From: JBEEMU01 sp043778315
Lineage (GTDB): Bacteria > Bacteroidota > Bacteroidia > Chitinophagales > Saprospiraceae
Assembly: GCA_043778315.1 (NCBI GenBank)
Contig: JAYWGJ010000142.1
Span: 1-35,972 of the forward strand
Reading direction: 5' to 3'
Length of the DNA stretch: 35,972 nucleotides
The notes under the pieces were generated by a model that had not been told where the DNA came from, searched no databases, and saw only the letters and a list, made by a program, of their open reading frames with translations. Below are positions 24,230-33,381 of the stretch, piece by piece. The stretch's first letter is position 1; each line of letters starts with the position of its first letter. The position numbers and the translations under genes were made by a program.

Positions 24230-24943
24230 TTACTCCCCTTCGCTACTCGCGCTCGGCATCACCATAATTTGGTAGGCATCGGTATTAAATTCGGTTTCGG
24301 GGACGGCAAAAGCGTTGATATTTTTGATGCGCAGCACCGTTTTTTTACTGCTTTTATCTGTCCGCGACAACTCAACCACCGTGCCTTTAAATAGTTCGCG
24401 CTCTGCGTCGGCTTCGCCACCGCTCCCGAGCAGCTTGTATTTTAGGTCTTGCGCGACCCACGCCTCCACGCTAAAACGGTCGGTTTGCACCAATGTTTTT
24501 TTGCACAAATGCCCGTCGATGGTTTTCGTTTCTTCGGTTTCGGTCACTTTTGGTGGCGAGGCGGCGAGTTTTTTGGCGCGTATCGGCGCGTTCGTGCCGT
24601 CGGCATTCGGGCTTTCGCTCGACATTTTGATGCCTTTTTTCTCTCCGTTTTGCTCGAAAAGCATGATTTTCGTCTTCGCCTTTCGGTCAGTGAATATCTT
24701 AAAATGCGTCATCGTCGCTGCGCTATCTACCGCGCCGTTTTGGGCGTTATCTAATGCCGACGTGCTGCGCGCACCCTTCGTGACGCAGTGCATCGTAACC
24801 GTTTTTATGCGTTTATCGACAGTCATAATACTCACGTCGTAGCTGCCCTCAAACTCCGCCGTTTGTGCCGCCGCGTATTGCGTAAGCAGCAAAAAAAGGA
24901 ACAGAAAAGCAAGGTTGGGGCGGGTTTTTAATCGTTTTGTCAT
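24230..24943 (-). CDS. Exported DUF4412-like protein
   Basis: The start is set at ATG 24943, giving 237 aa and a clean signal peptide (MTKRLKTRPNLAFLFLFLLL then TQYAAAQ); the frame also opens five codons earlier at a TTG. The mature part has the DUF4412-type pattern: repeated beta strands, MTHFKIFTDRKAKTKIMLFE, a central ETEETKTIDGHLCKKTLVQT with Cys, and VEAWVAQDLKYKLLGSG. The DGHLCKK...WVA.DL block is typical of these periplasmic proteins, whose fold resembles outer-membrane lipoprotein carriers; the function is unknown. It has its own promoter at 24982-25013. Confidence 0.65.
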   Translation of the reverse strand: MTKRLKTRPNLAFLFLFLLLTQYAAAQTAEFEGSYDVSIMTVDKRIKTVTMHCVTKGARSTSALDNAQNGAVDSAATMTHFKIFTDRKAKTKIMLFEQNGEKKGIKMSSESPNADGTNAPIRAKKLAASPPKVTETEETKTIDGHLCKKTLVQTDRFSVEAWVAQDLKYKLLGSGGEADAERELFKGTVVELSRTDKSSKKTVLRIKNINAFAVPETEFNTDAYQIMVMPSASSEGE

Positions 24944-24981
24944 GCTAATTTCAATCAAAATTTTACGGTTTTTTGTTGCCG

Positions 24982-25013
24982 CAAAGGTACTTTAAATATT
25001 AGTAAGCTCCAAA
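24982..25013 (-). promoter_or_regulatory. Promoter of the DUF4412-like gene: TTTG -33, TACCTTTG -7
   Basis: On the - strand, TTTG (25013-25010) and TACCTTTG (24989-24982) are 20 nt apart, a full Bacteroidota consensus. The -33 element overlaps the edge of the palindromic repeat at 25011-25043. Confidence 0.75.
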
Positions 25014-25043
25014 CCTATCAGGTTTTAGAAACCTTATAGGTTT
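25011..25043. repeat. Dispersed palindrome, copy 1
   Basis: AAACCTATCAGGTTTT-A-GAAACCTTATAGGTTT, one internal mismatch, followed by AAAT. Closely related to 28962-28994 (same arm length, same trailing TTTAAAT). It is located just downstream of the ECF sigma gene stop, where it may form the transcript end. Confidence 0.8.
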
Positions 25044-25060
25044 AAATCTGAACTGCTTGC

Positions 25061-25681
25061 TTACGCTAATAAATCGACGATTTGCTCTGGATTTTGCTGC
25101 ATTTTCGTGCGAATGTGCCGCAGCGCGTAGCGCATACGCCCGAGAACGGTGCTGAGGTTGCTGGCGGTGGCTTCGGCGATTTCTTTGAAACTAAGGTCGG
25201 CAAAATGCCGCAACACGACTACCTCGCGCTGGTCGGCAGGCAGACTATCTAACAAAAACAAAAGTTGCTCGTGCATTTCGCTGCGAATAAACGCCTCCTC
25301 CGCGTTATCGGCGTGGTACTTTCTTTTCTTAAAGAAATCGTGGTCATGTTCCAATAAAATCATACCTTTGTGCTTTGGCGCACGAAGGTAATCGATGGTA
25401 AGGTTGCGCGCTACACGCACCGCAAAGCCGCCGAAGCGACCTTCTTCCGTGTATTTGCCTGCGCGAAGAATGTCGATGATACGAATAAACGCTTCTTGAA
25501 ATAAGTCCTCCGCCTGTTCGCGGTCGCGAACGAGCAAATAGATGGTCGCATAAACCTTACTTTTATGACGTTTGAGGAGTTCGGCAAATGCCCACTCGCT
25601 ACCACTTTTGTAAAGGGTAATCAATTCTTGGTCGTTAAGCAACGCTACCTTTGTCATACACACAGACGCGGTTAATGCCAT
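25061..25681 (-). CDS. RNA polymerase ECF-type sigma-70 factor
   Basis: A 206-aa protein. Region 2 is present: FAELLKRHKSKVYATIYLLV, then DREQAEDLFQEAFIRIIDIL (core binding and -10 recognition) and RVARNLTIDYLR. Region 4 follows: LLDSLPADQREVVVLRHFADLSFKEIAEAT, then a helix-turn-helix ending STVLGRMRYALRHIR. This is the common Bacteroidota ECF pattern. No anti-sigma factor gene is adjacent; the downstream DUF4412-like gene has its own promoter. An alternative start at codon 9 (ATG 25657, MTKVALLNDQEL) is plausible because family similarity begins there. Confidence 0.92.
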   Translation of the reverse strand: MALTASVCMTKVALLNDQELITLYKSGSEWAFAELLKRHKSKVYATIYLLVRDREQAEDLFQEAFIRIIDILRAGKYTEEGRFGGFAVRVARNLTIDYLRAPKHKGMILLEHDHDFFKKRKYHADNAEEAFIRSEMHEQLLFLLDSLPADQREVVVLRHFADLSFKEIAEATASNLSTVLGRMRYALRHIRTKMQQNPEQIVDLLA

Positions 25682-25831
25682 AAACTATGGCTTAGTGAAA
25701 CTGTTTTGTACAGGTTTATTGCTATAAAGAATTGATTTAAAGATTAAAAAGTAGGGAATGAAGCGTCTTGGTATTTTCAATAATAATTAAATAGTGACAA
25801 TCAATTGTTTCAATTCTCAATGATTGCTTTG

Positions 25832-25861
25832 CAAAAGTACAACATTTTTTCTTAACACAAC
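25832..25861 (-). promoter_or_regulatory. ECF sigma gene promoter: GTTG -33, TACTTTTG -7
   Basis: On the - strand, GTTG (25861-25858) and TACTTTTG (25839-25832) are 18 nt apart, giving a leader of about 145 nt. It is divergent from the uvrA promoter about 90 bp away. Confidence 0.65.
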
Positions 25862-25930
25862 TTTAATGCACCAAATTTTTTTTTATTTTTTTTATTTAGT
25901 CTAATATTAATATTAAAATAATAATCAAAT

Positions 25931-25938
25931 TATCTTTG
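25931..25938 (+). promoter_or_regulatory. -7 element TATCTTTG for uvrA
   Basis: Exact TAnnTTTG match 144 nt before ATG 26083, so the leader is long and A+T-rich. The rest of 25682-26082 contains no gene. TAATATTAATATTA just upstream is an A/T palindrome. No SOS (LexA) box was recognised. Confidence 0.6.
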
Positions 25939-26082
25939 CAGAATGATAAAAAGGCATGCAATAAACGTACCAATTGTCAATATTTGACTATTTTAATTGC
26001 AATTATAACAAAAAGATACAAATAATGTTATAGAGTGTTAAAACTGCATTACTGTAAAATAAAATTTCGTAAACTATAAGAA

Positions 26083-28932
26083 ATGCCAACAAACCAAAAA
26101 ATTGAGATTAAGGGCGCACGGTCTAATAACCTCAAAAATATAGACGTAACGATACCGCGCAACGAGCTAGTAGTGGTGACGGGCGTGAGCGGAAGCGGCA
26201 AAAGTACCCTGACGATGGACACGCTGTACGCCGAAGGACAACGCCGTTATGTGGAGAGTTTGTCGTCGTATGCGCGGCAGTTTTTGGGTAGAATGAAGAA
26301 GCCCGAAGTGGATTATATCAAAGGAATTTGCCCTGCAATCGCTATCGAGCAGCGCGTGAGCGGCAGTAATTCGCGCAGTACGGTTGGCTCAATGACCGAA
26401 ACCTACGAGTATTTGCGCCTTTTGTATGCGCGGGTCGGGCGGACGTATTCGCCTACTACGGGCGAGGAAGTGCGCAAGCACGAAGTGACCGACGTAGTGA
26501 AATACCTACAAAAATTACCAACCGAAACGGGCATTTATCTGCTCATTCCGTTTGCGGTACACGACGGACGCAGCACCGAGCAGGAGCTAAATTTGTTGCT
26601 ACAAAAAGGGTTTATACGCCTGCTAAGTGATGGTAAGACGCTCCGCGTGGAAGATGCGTTGCTCGACACCGACAGCATTAATATTGCATTAACATATATA
26701 TTAATAGACCGTTTTGTGTTGCCCGTAGTGGAAGAAGAGAGTCTTTGGCAGCGCGCCGCCGACTCCGCGCAAACCTGTTTTAACGAAAGTGGCGGCACTT
26801 GTATGGTACATTATACTATTGTAAATCAAGACGTTGTATATAAAAATTTTAATAATAAATATGAAGTTGATGGGCAAGAATTTCCTGAGCCGACGCAGTA
26901 TTTATTTAATTATAATAATCCTTATGGCGCGTGTCCGCAATGCGAAGGCTACGGCAAAACGCTGGGCATCGACCGCGATAAAGTGATACCCGACAAGAGC
27001 AAATCGATGTACGAAGGCGCGGTGGCGTGTTGGCGCGGCGAGCAGTTGGGCGAATGGCACCGCTTGTTTATGAAGTCGGCGCATCACTTCGATTTCCCCG
27101 TGCATCGCGCCTGGCGCGACCTCGAACCCGAAGAGCAGCAATTGATTTGGAGCGGCAATAAATGGTTTCGGGGTATCAACGATTTTTTTAAGGAAGTAGA
27201 AAGTCAAACCTACAAAATACAATACCGCGTGATGTTGGCGCGATACAGAGGCAAAACGAACTGCCCGAGTTGCAACGGCACGCGCCTGCGCAAAGAAGCG
27301 AGCTATGTAAAAGTGGGCGGACGGGCGATAACGGAGCTTTATTTTATGCCGATAACGGAGCTGCTGCCGCATTTTGCAGCGATGCAACTCAACGAATTTG
27401 ACGCGGCGATAGCGAAGCGGCTGCTGCAAGAAGTCACTACGCGCCTCGAGTTTATGGTGAAGGTTGGCTTAGGATATTTGCATTTAGACCGCGTGAGTTC
27501 GTCACTTTCGGGCGGCGAAACACAGCGCATTTACCTCACACGGACGCTCGGCTCCAACCTCACTTCGTCGCTCTATATCCTCGACGAACCGAGTATTGGG
27601 CTGCACCCGAGAGATACGAATCGCCTCATCGATGTACTCAAGAACCTACGCGATATGGGGAATACGGTTGTGGTCGTGGAACACGAAGAGGACATGATTC
27701 GCAACGCGGATTACTTGATAGATATAGGTCCGGCGGCTGGTGTGCATGGCGGAAATGTGGTTTTTCAGGGCAAGTTTTCGGACATTTACGAACGGGCAGG
27801 CGATAGCCTTACGGCGAAATATATGAACGGCTCGATGCAAATACCGATACCGACGACGCGCCGACAATGGCTCAGTAAAATAGAGCTGACCGACGTGCGC
27901 GAACACAACCTCAAAGGCTTCGATGTGGCTATTCCGTTGGGTGTAATGACCGTGATTACGGGCGTGAGCGGAAGCGGCAAAACAACTTTGATTAAGCAAA
28001 TATTATACCCCGCGCTCGCGAAGCACGTTGGCGAAAGCACGGCAGAAATTTCGGGTAGTTTTTCGGAGCTACGCGGCGACCTCACGCGGTTCAACCGCGT
28101 AGAAATGATTAATCAAAACCCGATTGGAAAGTCGTCGCGCTCCAACCCTGTCACTTATGTGAAGGCTTACGACGATATTCGCGACCTGTTCGCTAATCAG
28201 CAACTCTCCAAAATAAAAGGGTTCAAGCCCAAACATTTTTCGTTTAATGTGGAGGGCGGACGCTGCGAAAGCTGCAAAGGCGAAGGCGAGCAAATCGTAG
28301 AAATGCAGTTTTTGGCAGATGTACGGCTCGAGTGCGAGGTGTGCAAAGGCAGGCGGTTTCAGGCGGACGTACTCGAGGTGCGGTTTCGCGAAAAAAATAT
28401 TTTCGACGTATTAAGTATGAGTATCGAGGACGCGCTGCAATTTTTTGCACAAGAAAAATCGATTATTGATAAAATAAAACCGCTCAACGACGTAGGTTTA
28501 GGCTATGTGCAGATGGGACAATCGTCGAGTACGCTTTCGGGCGGCGAGGCGCAGCGCGTCAAATTAGCATCGTTTTTGAGTAAAGACAAAGCAACCGAAC
28601 ACATCGTTTTTATATTTGATGAACCGACTACTGGGCTGCATTTTCACGACATCGGGCGGCTGCTCGACGCGCTCAACGCGCTGGTCGAAAAAGGGCATAC
28701 CGTACTCGTGATTGAACATAATATGGAGGTAATTAAGTCCGCCGACTGGGTGATAGACCTCGGACCCGAAGGCGGCAACGCGGGCGGTCACTTGGTTTGT
28801 TGCGGTACCCCCGAAACCGTCGCGCTGTGCGAAGGCTCTTATACGGGGCAGTTTTTGAAAGAAAAATTGAATATAAAAGCAATAAAATTGAATTCAAAAG
28901 AGGAAAAAACAAGTACAAAAAAGAAAAAATAA
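26083..28932 (+). CDS. uvrA: Excinuclease ABC subunit A
   Basis: A 949-aa damage-recognition ATPase of nucleotide excision repair; works as a dimer with UvrB. It has a first Walker A GVSGSGKST (34-42) and the UvrB-contact region RYVESLSSYARQFLGRMKKP. Zinc-type Cys pairs lie in CPQCEGYGKTLG (~286) and CPSCNGTRL (~403). The first ABC signature is LSGGETQRI (~478). The second Walker A is GVSGSGKTT (~626), the second zinc module is CESCKGEGEQ ... CEVCKGRRF (~728-752), the second signature is LSGGEAQRV (~818), and Walker B is FIFDEPTTGLH. The length is normal. The C-terminus has an extra Lys-rich tail. It is followed by a palindrome and then xth, another repair gene on the same strand. Confidence 0.98.
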   Translation: MPTNQKIEIKGARSNNLKNIDVTIPRNELVVVTGVSGSGKSTLTMDTLYAEGQRRYVESLSSYARQFLGRMKKPEVDYIKGICPAIAIEQRVSGSNSRSTVGSMTETYEYLRLLYARVGRTYSPTTGEEVRKHEVTDVVKYLQKLPTETGIYLLIPFAVHDGRSTEQELNLLLQKGFIRLLSDGKTLRVEDALLDTDSINIALTYILIDRFVLPVVEEESLWQRAADSAQTCFNESGGTCMVHYTIVNQDVVYKNFNNKYEVDGQEFPEPTQYLFNYNNPYGACPQCEGYGKTLGIDRDKVIPDKSKSMYEGAVACWRGEQLGEWHRLFMKSAHHFDFPVHRAWRDLEPEEQQLIWSGNKWFRGINDFFKEVESQTYKIQYRVMLARYRGKTNCPSCNGTRLRKEASYVKVGGRAITELYFMPITELLPHFAAMQLNEFDAAIAKRLLQEVTTRLEFMVKVGLGYLHLDRVSSSLSGGETQRIYLTRTLGSNLTSSLYILDEPSIGLHPRDTNRLIDVLKNLRDMGNTVVVVEHEEDMIRNADYLIDIGPAAGVHGGNVVFQGKFSDIYERAGDSLTAKYMNGSMQIPIPTTRRQWLSKIELTDVREHNLKGFDVAIPLGVMTVITGVSGSGKTTLIKQILYPALAKHVGESTAEISGSFSELRGDLTRFNRVEMINQNPIGKSSRSNPVTYVKAYDDIRDLFANQQLSKIKGFKPKHFSFNVEGGRCESCKGEGEQIVEMQFLADVRLECEVCKGRRFQADVLEVRFREKNIFDVLSMSIEDALQFFAQEKSIIDKIKPLNDVGLGYVQMGQSSSTLSGGEAQRVKLASFLSKDKATEHIVFIFDEPTTGLHFHDIGRLLDALNALVEKGHTVLVIEHNMEVIKSADWVIDLGPEGGNAGGHLVCCGTPETVALCEGSYTGQFLKEKLNIKAIKLNSKEEKTSTKKKK

Positions 28933-28961
28933 CGAAATTGTATATCTGTTGGCTACTCCCA

Positions 28962-28994
28962 AAACCCATAAGGTTTTAAAAACCTTATGGGTTT
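28962..28994. repeat. Dispersed palindrome, copy 2
   Basis: AAACCCATAAGGTTTT-A-AAAACCTTATGGGTTT: perfect 16-bp arms, followed by AAAT, 29 bp after the uvrA stop. Same family as 25011-25043. A hairpin here could end the uvrA transcript or protect its 3' end. Confidence 0.85.
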
Positions 28995-29027
28995 AAATAT
29001 AAATTAGAAAAAAATAATCAGACCATT

Positions 29028-29795
29028 ATGAAAATTATTAGTTACAATATAAACGGTATTCGCTCCGCTACAACGAAAGGTTTGGTGGATTGGATAAGCG
29101 AAGAACAGCCCGATATTATCGGTTTTCAAGAAACGAAAGCACAGCCCGCGCAAATCCCTGTCGAGTTATTTCATGCCGCAGGTTACGCGCATTGTCAGTG
29201 GTTTTCTGCCGAAAAACTCGGGTATAGCGGCGTAGGCATTGTGTCAAAAATTGCGCCTGATTTAGTTGTAATGGGTTGTGGTATAGCTGATTACGACCGC
29301 GAAGGTCGCGTTATTCGCGCCGATTTCGGCAACCTAACTGTCGTCTGCGCTTATTTTCCTTCGGGTACTTCTGGCGACGAGCGACAGGCGGTAAAAATGG
29401 ATTTTTTGGCAGATATAGAAGAGTGGGCGGAGAAACTGCGCCGCGAACGCCCGAACCTAATTCTACTCGGCGACTACAATATTGCGAACAACGACATAGA
29501 CATTCACAACCCAAAAGGCAACAAAAAAACCTCAGGTTTTTTGCCCGACGAGCGCGCTTGGCTCACCCGTTGGTTCGCGTCGGGCATGACCGATGCGTTC
29601 CGTTTTCTGAACCCAGACCTGCAAACTTACTCGTGGTGGAGTACGCGGTTCAACTCCCGCGCAAGTGACAAAGGTTGGCGCATAGATTATGTGTCGGTGA
29701 CGGACGCGCTACGCAGTCGCCTCCGCTCGGCGCGTCACGCGAACGAAGCGGTGCATAGCGATCATTGCCCTGTGGTGGTTGAATTTAACGATTAG
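29028..29795 (+). CDS. xth: Exodeoxyribonuclease III / AP endonuclease
   Basis: A 255-aa protein of the exonuclease-endonuclease-phosphatase fold used in base excision repair. It has NINGIRS (Asn7 region), the metal ligand Glu35 in QETKAQ, GYSGVGIVSK, VVCAYFPSG, the catalytic LLGDYNIAN (Asp/Asn), the substrate loop YSWWSTRFNSRASDKGWRIDYV, and the terminal SDHCPVVVEF with catalytic Asp-His. All active-site positions are present. It follows uvrA on the same strand and is 4 bp from yraN, so the two are probably co-transcribed. Confidence 0.96.
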   Translation: MKIISYNINGIRSATTKGLVDWISEEQPDIIGFQETKAQPAQIPVELFHAAGYAHCQWFSAEKLGYSGVGIVSKIAPDLVVMGCGIADYDREGRVIRADFGNLTVVCAYFPSGTSGDERQAVKMDFLADIEEWAEKLRRERPNLILLGDYNIANNDIDIHNPKGNKKTSGFLPDERAWLTRWFASGMTDAFRFLNPDLQTYSWWSTRFNSRASDKGWRIDYVSVTDALRSRLRSARHANEAVHSDHCPVVVEFND

Positions 29796-29799
29796 TTTT

Positions 29800-30180
29800 A
29801 TGGCAACGCACAACACGCTCGGCGCGCTCGGCGAAATGCTTGCGGCGGCGCATTTAGTGGCAAACGGCTACGAAATATTGGCGCAAAACTACCGCTACGG
29901 CAAAGCAGAAGTCGATATTATAGCGACAAAAAATAAAGAAATTATTTTTGTAGAAGTCAAAACACGCAGTTCCGCCGCTTTTGGGCTACCCGAAACCGCC
30001 GTTTCGCGCCGCAAACAAGAGTTTATGCTCGCTGCCGCGTCTAACTTTATGTACGAAAAAGACTTAGAAGACACCGAAATTCGGTTCGACATCATTGGTA
30101 TTGTGATTGATAAAAAAACACAAAAAACGATTGATTTTTCGCATTTGGAAAACGCTTTTTTTCCGAATTGGTTATTCTGA
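29800..30180 (+). CDS. yraN: UPF0102 family protein YraN (predicted endonuclease-like)
   Basis: 126 aa from ATG 29800; the frame opens seven codons earlier inside xth, but the conserved region begins at GALGEMLAAAHLVANGYEIL. The PD-(D/E)XK-like core AEVDIIATKNKEIIFVEVKT has Asp and E-x-K in the right places, then ETAVSRRKQEFMLAAASNF and RFDIIGIV. Its function is not established; it is predicted to act on nucleic acid. It starts 4 bp after the xth stop, in a repair-gene cluster. Confidence 0.92.
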   Translation: MATHNTLGALGEMLAAAHLVANGYEILAQNYRYGKAEVDIIATKNKEIIFVEVKTRSSAAFGLPETAVSRRKQEFMLAAASNFMYEKDLEDTEIRFDIIGIVIDKKTQKTIDFSHLENAFFPNWLF

Positions 30181-30273
30181 ACGGCGTTAGGGTTTTAACC
30201 CGAACTTGTCCTAATTTTTTGCGGACTAACCTTTACTAAAACCATTTAAGAACCAAATAAATTCAACTATAAT

Positions 30274-31095
30274 ATGTATTTACTTCGTTTAGAATGGCTC
30301 AAAATACGGTCATATCGGTTGTTTCAAGTCATCAGCATTTTGTTTATGCTGCTGCTGCCGCTCTGTTTTCTTATCGGTAAAATGATGGGCGACTTGCCCA
30401 AAATTTTCGGTGACATCAACGATTTTTATATGTTTCCGCGCGTGTGGAGCGGCTTAGGTTACGCCGCTAATTGGCTATCTTTTATCTGTTTTGGTTTTTT
30501 GGGCGTGCTGCTTTTTACGAACGAAGTGAGCTATCGCACCCTGCGGCAAAACGTGATTACGGGCATCAGTCGGCGCGATTTTTTGGTTAGTAAAGTACTA
30601 ATGATTTTCGCTATCAGCGTAGCTGCAACCTTGTATTATATAGCTTGTGCGCTCTTTATTGGCTACACAAATACGGCTTATGTGTTCGCTTCACGGGTGA
30701 CGGAGGGCGGCGATTACGCGCTCCGTTTTTTGCTACAATGCTTCGGATATATGTCTATCGCCTTCCTTTTTGGCGTACTCACGCGACGGTCTGGCTCAGG
30801 TATTTTCTTGTATTTTATCTACGGTTTGTTTGGCGAACGCATCATTCGTTATTTTTTACACAGTTATATATTGGGTAAAAAATTGGGCATCAGCTACATA
30901 AATGCCATACATTATTATCCGATTAACGCCCTAAGCGACCTCCTGCCCGCGCCCGTCAGCAACATGACAAAAATGACGACCGACAATAATATGCAGCTAT
31001 ATTTATCGTTCACGGAAGCGACCGTTTGCAGCGTTATTTTTATTATTTTAGCTTACGCAATAAGCGCATTAGTGCTAAACAAGCGTGATTTATAG
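30274..31095 (+). CDS. ABC-2 type transporter permease subunit
   Basis: A 273-aa protein with about six membrane helices: FQVISILFMLLLPLCFLIG, then WLSFICFGFLGVLLFTNE, FAISVAATLYYIACALFIGY, FGYMSIAFLFGVLTRRSG, GIFLYFIYGLFGERI and VCSVIFIILAYAISALVL. The short cytoplasmic loop EVSYRTLRQNVITGISRRDFL, which is the coupling-helix-type segment before the second helix pair, is typical of ABC-2 membrane proteins. No ATPase gene is adjacent in the window, so the partner is elsewhere and the substrate is unknown. It lies 93 bp after yraN. Confidence 0.8.
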   Translation: MYLLRLEWLKIRSYRLFQVISILFMLLLPLCFLIGKMMGDLPKIFGDINDFYMFPRVWSGLGYAANWLSFICFGFLGVLLFTNEVSYRTLRQNVITGISRRDFLVSKVLMIFAISVAATLYYIACALFIGYTNTAYVFASRVTEGGDYALRFLLQCFGYMSIAFLFGVLTRRSGSGIFLYFIYGLFGERIIRYFLHSYILGKKLGISYINAIHYYPINALSDLLPAPVSNMTKMTTDNNMQLYLSFTEATVCSVIFIILAYAISALVLNKRDL

Positions 31096-31180
31096 TTTAA
31101 AATTATTTTAATATGTTCTTATAATCCTATTATTTTGTTAAAAAATGATGATATGTGACTAAAATACGCTTAAAATTTGC

Positions 31181-31188
31181 GTTCTTTG
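31181..31188 (+). promoter_or_regulatory. Imperfect -7 element (GTTCTTTG) for the PPIase gene
   Basis: It shares TTTG but lacks the leading TA of TAnnTTTG. It lies 115 nt before ATG 31304, in a 208-bp A+T-rich gap. No better candidate was seen. Confidence 0.3.
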
Positions 31189-31303
31189 CAGAGTGAAAAT
31201 CAAAATTAGGTATCATATTACAGTAATATTATATACGTTTATAAATACAAAAACTCAATCATTTTATAATCTTTAAAGCAATTATCAGTACTCAAAATCA
31301 TTT

Positions 31304-33292
31304 ATGAAATCAATTTGGAAATCAATTTTACTCTGCCTGCCGTTCGGTTTAGGTATGATACAAACGGCTCACAGTCAATCAGATGCGACGCTATTTACCG
31401 TTGGAAATACGCCTGTTTCGGTAGCTGAATTTCGCTATATTTATGCTAAAACGAACGGCGCGAAAGCGACTTACGGCGAAGCATCGTTGCGCGAATATTT
31501 GGATTTATACACTAAGTTCAAACTCAAAGTGGCGCGCGCCCGCGATATGCGCTTAGACACCGTTCCCGCGCTCCGCGACGAACTCGACGGCTACCGCTCG
31601 CAGTTGGCAAAATCGTACTTGATTGACCGTACTTTGGTGGAGCAATTGGCGCGAGAAGCCTACGACCGCAGCAAACAAGACGTTTTTATCAGTCACATAT
31701 TGGCTACTTTTCCTGCTAATCCAACGCCTGCCGATACCCTTTCTGCTTACCGCAAAGCGCAAGCCGCGATGAACCGTTTGAAGGCAAACGAAGCCTACGA
31801 AAAAGTAGCAAAAGACGGCTCTGACGACGCAGGTACTCGCGATAACGGCGGTAAAATTGGCTGGTTCACAGCATTACAATTGCCTGGTTTTTACAATTTG
31901 GAAACCGCAGCGTACACCGTTCCTGTCGGTTCGTATAGCGAAATCGTGCGTTCGCCGTTGGGTTATCACATCATAAAAGTGAACGAACGCCGCAGGGCTT
32001 ACGGCGAGGTAAAAGTCGCACATGTATTAATGCGTATCAAAAAAGACGCTACGCAAGGTCAAAAAGACTCCGCTTTGCTCAAAATCAATCAAATTTATAC
32101 GCGCTTGTCGCAAGAGAAATTTGAGGATTTGGCCCGTATCGAGTCGGAAGACAAAGTAACGTCGTCGAAAGGTGGCGAAATTGGTTGGTTCACCATCAAT
32201 AAATATGAGCCTGCTTTTGAAGATGCAGCGTTTACGGTAAGCAAAAACGGCGACTACTCGAAGCCTTTTCAGAGCAGCTTAGGTTGGCACATTATCAAGC
32301 GGTTAGACCGCAAAGAAAACGTACCTTACGAGGACATGAAAAACGAGTTGATGGGCAAAATCAAGCGCGACAGCCGTTTCGATAGAGCGCAGGAGGCGAT
32401 GGTCACGCGCATCAAAGCGGAAGCAGGCTTCACGGAGGCGACTGCCGTGAAAGACGCATTTGTGAAAGGCTTGGGCAAAGACTTTTTGGGGTATCAATGG
32501 AAACCCGAAATCAAGGACGAAGACCGCACCAAAAACGTGTTTACCGTAGGTACAAAATCGGCGAAAGTGAGCGAACTCACGACCTATATGGAGCGTTCCG
32601 CGTCGGGCAGAGCGCGTCGCGGCGCAGAAGCGAATATCAACGAAGTATTCAACGAGTTGTACGGAAAATTTGTACAAACGAAGGCTTTGGAGTACGAAGA
32701 AACGCAATTAGGCAAAAAATACCCTGAATTTCGCTCGCTTATGCGCGAATACGAAGAAGGTATTTTGTTGTTTGAAGCCACTAAACGCATGGTTTGGGAC
32801 AAGGCTTCGGAGGACAGTTCGGGCTTAAAACGCTTCTACGAAGACGGCAAAAGCAAGTATATGTGGGGACAGCGTGTGCGCACGGTGAAATATAATGTGA
32901 ATAGCTCGGACGAAAAATTATTGGCGAAAGTCAATAAATCGGCGATGAAAAACGACCCGAAAGCGATGCTCAAAAAGTTCAATAAAAAAGGCGCGCTCAC
33001 GGTTATCACTTACGAAGAGGCGATTGTAGAAAAGGGTAAAAACCCTGTTGTAGATGCGTTGAAATGGGAAAAAAATACGCAATCCGCTTGGACGAAAGTG
33101 GCAGAAACGAACTCGTTTACACAAATAACGGACGTGGTTGCGCCTACGATAAAAACGCTGAAAGAGGCGCGTGGCTATGTAGTAGCGGATTATCAAGAGT
33201 TTTTGGAGCGCAAGTGGCTCGAGGATTTGCGCAAAGCATATCCTGTTAAAAATGAAGATGCGGCATTTAATGGCTTGATTGGGAATAAATAA
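31304..33292 (+). CDS. Periplasmic peptidylprolyl isomerase with two parvulin domains (SurA-like)
   Basis: A 662-aa protein with a signal peptide (MKSIWKSILLCLPFGLGMIQ then TAHSQ). The N-terminal chaperone-like helices (LDLYTKFKLKVARARDMRLD) are as in SurA/PpiC proteins of Bacteroidota. Parvulin domain 1 (~122-228) has VFISHILATFP, GKIGWFTALQLPGF and LGYHIIKVNERR. Domain 2 (~232-345) has VKVAHVLMRI, GEIGWFTINKYEPAFEDAAF and LGWHIIKRLDRK. The C-terminal ~300 residues are less typical. It likely escorts outer-membrane proteins to the BAM machinery. It is monocistronic, followed by a strong terminator. Confidence 0.9.
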   Translation: MKSIWKSILLCLPFGLGMIQTAHSQSDATLFTVGNTPVSVAEFRYIYAKTNGAKATYGEASLREYLDLYTKFKLKVARARDMRLDTVPALRDELDGYRSQLAKSYLIDRTLVEQLAREAYDRSKQDVFISHILATFPANPTPADTLSAYRKAQAAMNRLKANEAYEKVAKDGSDDAGTRDNGGKIGWFTALQLPGFYNLETAAYTVPVGSYSEIVRSPLGYHIIKVNERRRAYGEVKVAHVLMRIKKDATQGQKDSALLKINQIYTRLSQEKFEDLARIESEDKVTSSKGGEIGWFTINKYEPAFEDAAFTVSKNGDYSKPFQSSLGWHIIKRLDRKENVPYEDMKNELMGKIKRDSRFDRAQEAMVTRIKAEAGFTEATAVKDAFVKGLGKDFLGYQWKPEIKDEDRTKNVFTVGTKSAKVSELTTYMERSASGRARRGAEANINEVFNELYGKFVQTKALEYEETQLGKKYPEFRSLMREYEEGILLFEATKRMVWDKASEDSSGLKRFYEDGKSKYMWGQRVRTVKYNVNSSDEKLLAKVNKSAMKNDPKAMLKKFNKKGALTVITYEEAIVEKGKNPVVDALKWEKNTQSAWTKVAETNSFTQITDVVAPTIKTLKEARGYVVADYQEFLERKWLEDLRKAYPVKNEDAAFNGLIGNK

Positions 33293-33315
33293 GCAATTAA
33301 ATTCTTTTATTGAAT

Positions 33316-33356
33316 AAAAAAGCGGTTACGAACAAATTTGTTCGTAACCGTTTTTT
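33316..33356. terminator. Strong bidirectional intrinsic terminator
   Basis: CGGTTACGAACAAA (33323-33336) and TTTGTTCGTAACCG (33337-33350) form a perfect inverted repeat with AAAAAAG before and TTTTTT after. It separates the convergent PPIase and prfB genes. Confidence 0.92.
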
Positions 33357-33381
33357 GCATTATAAATTGAGGTTATATAAT

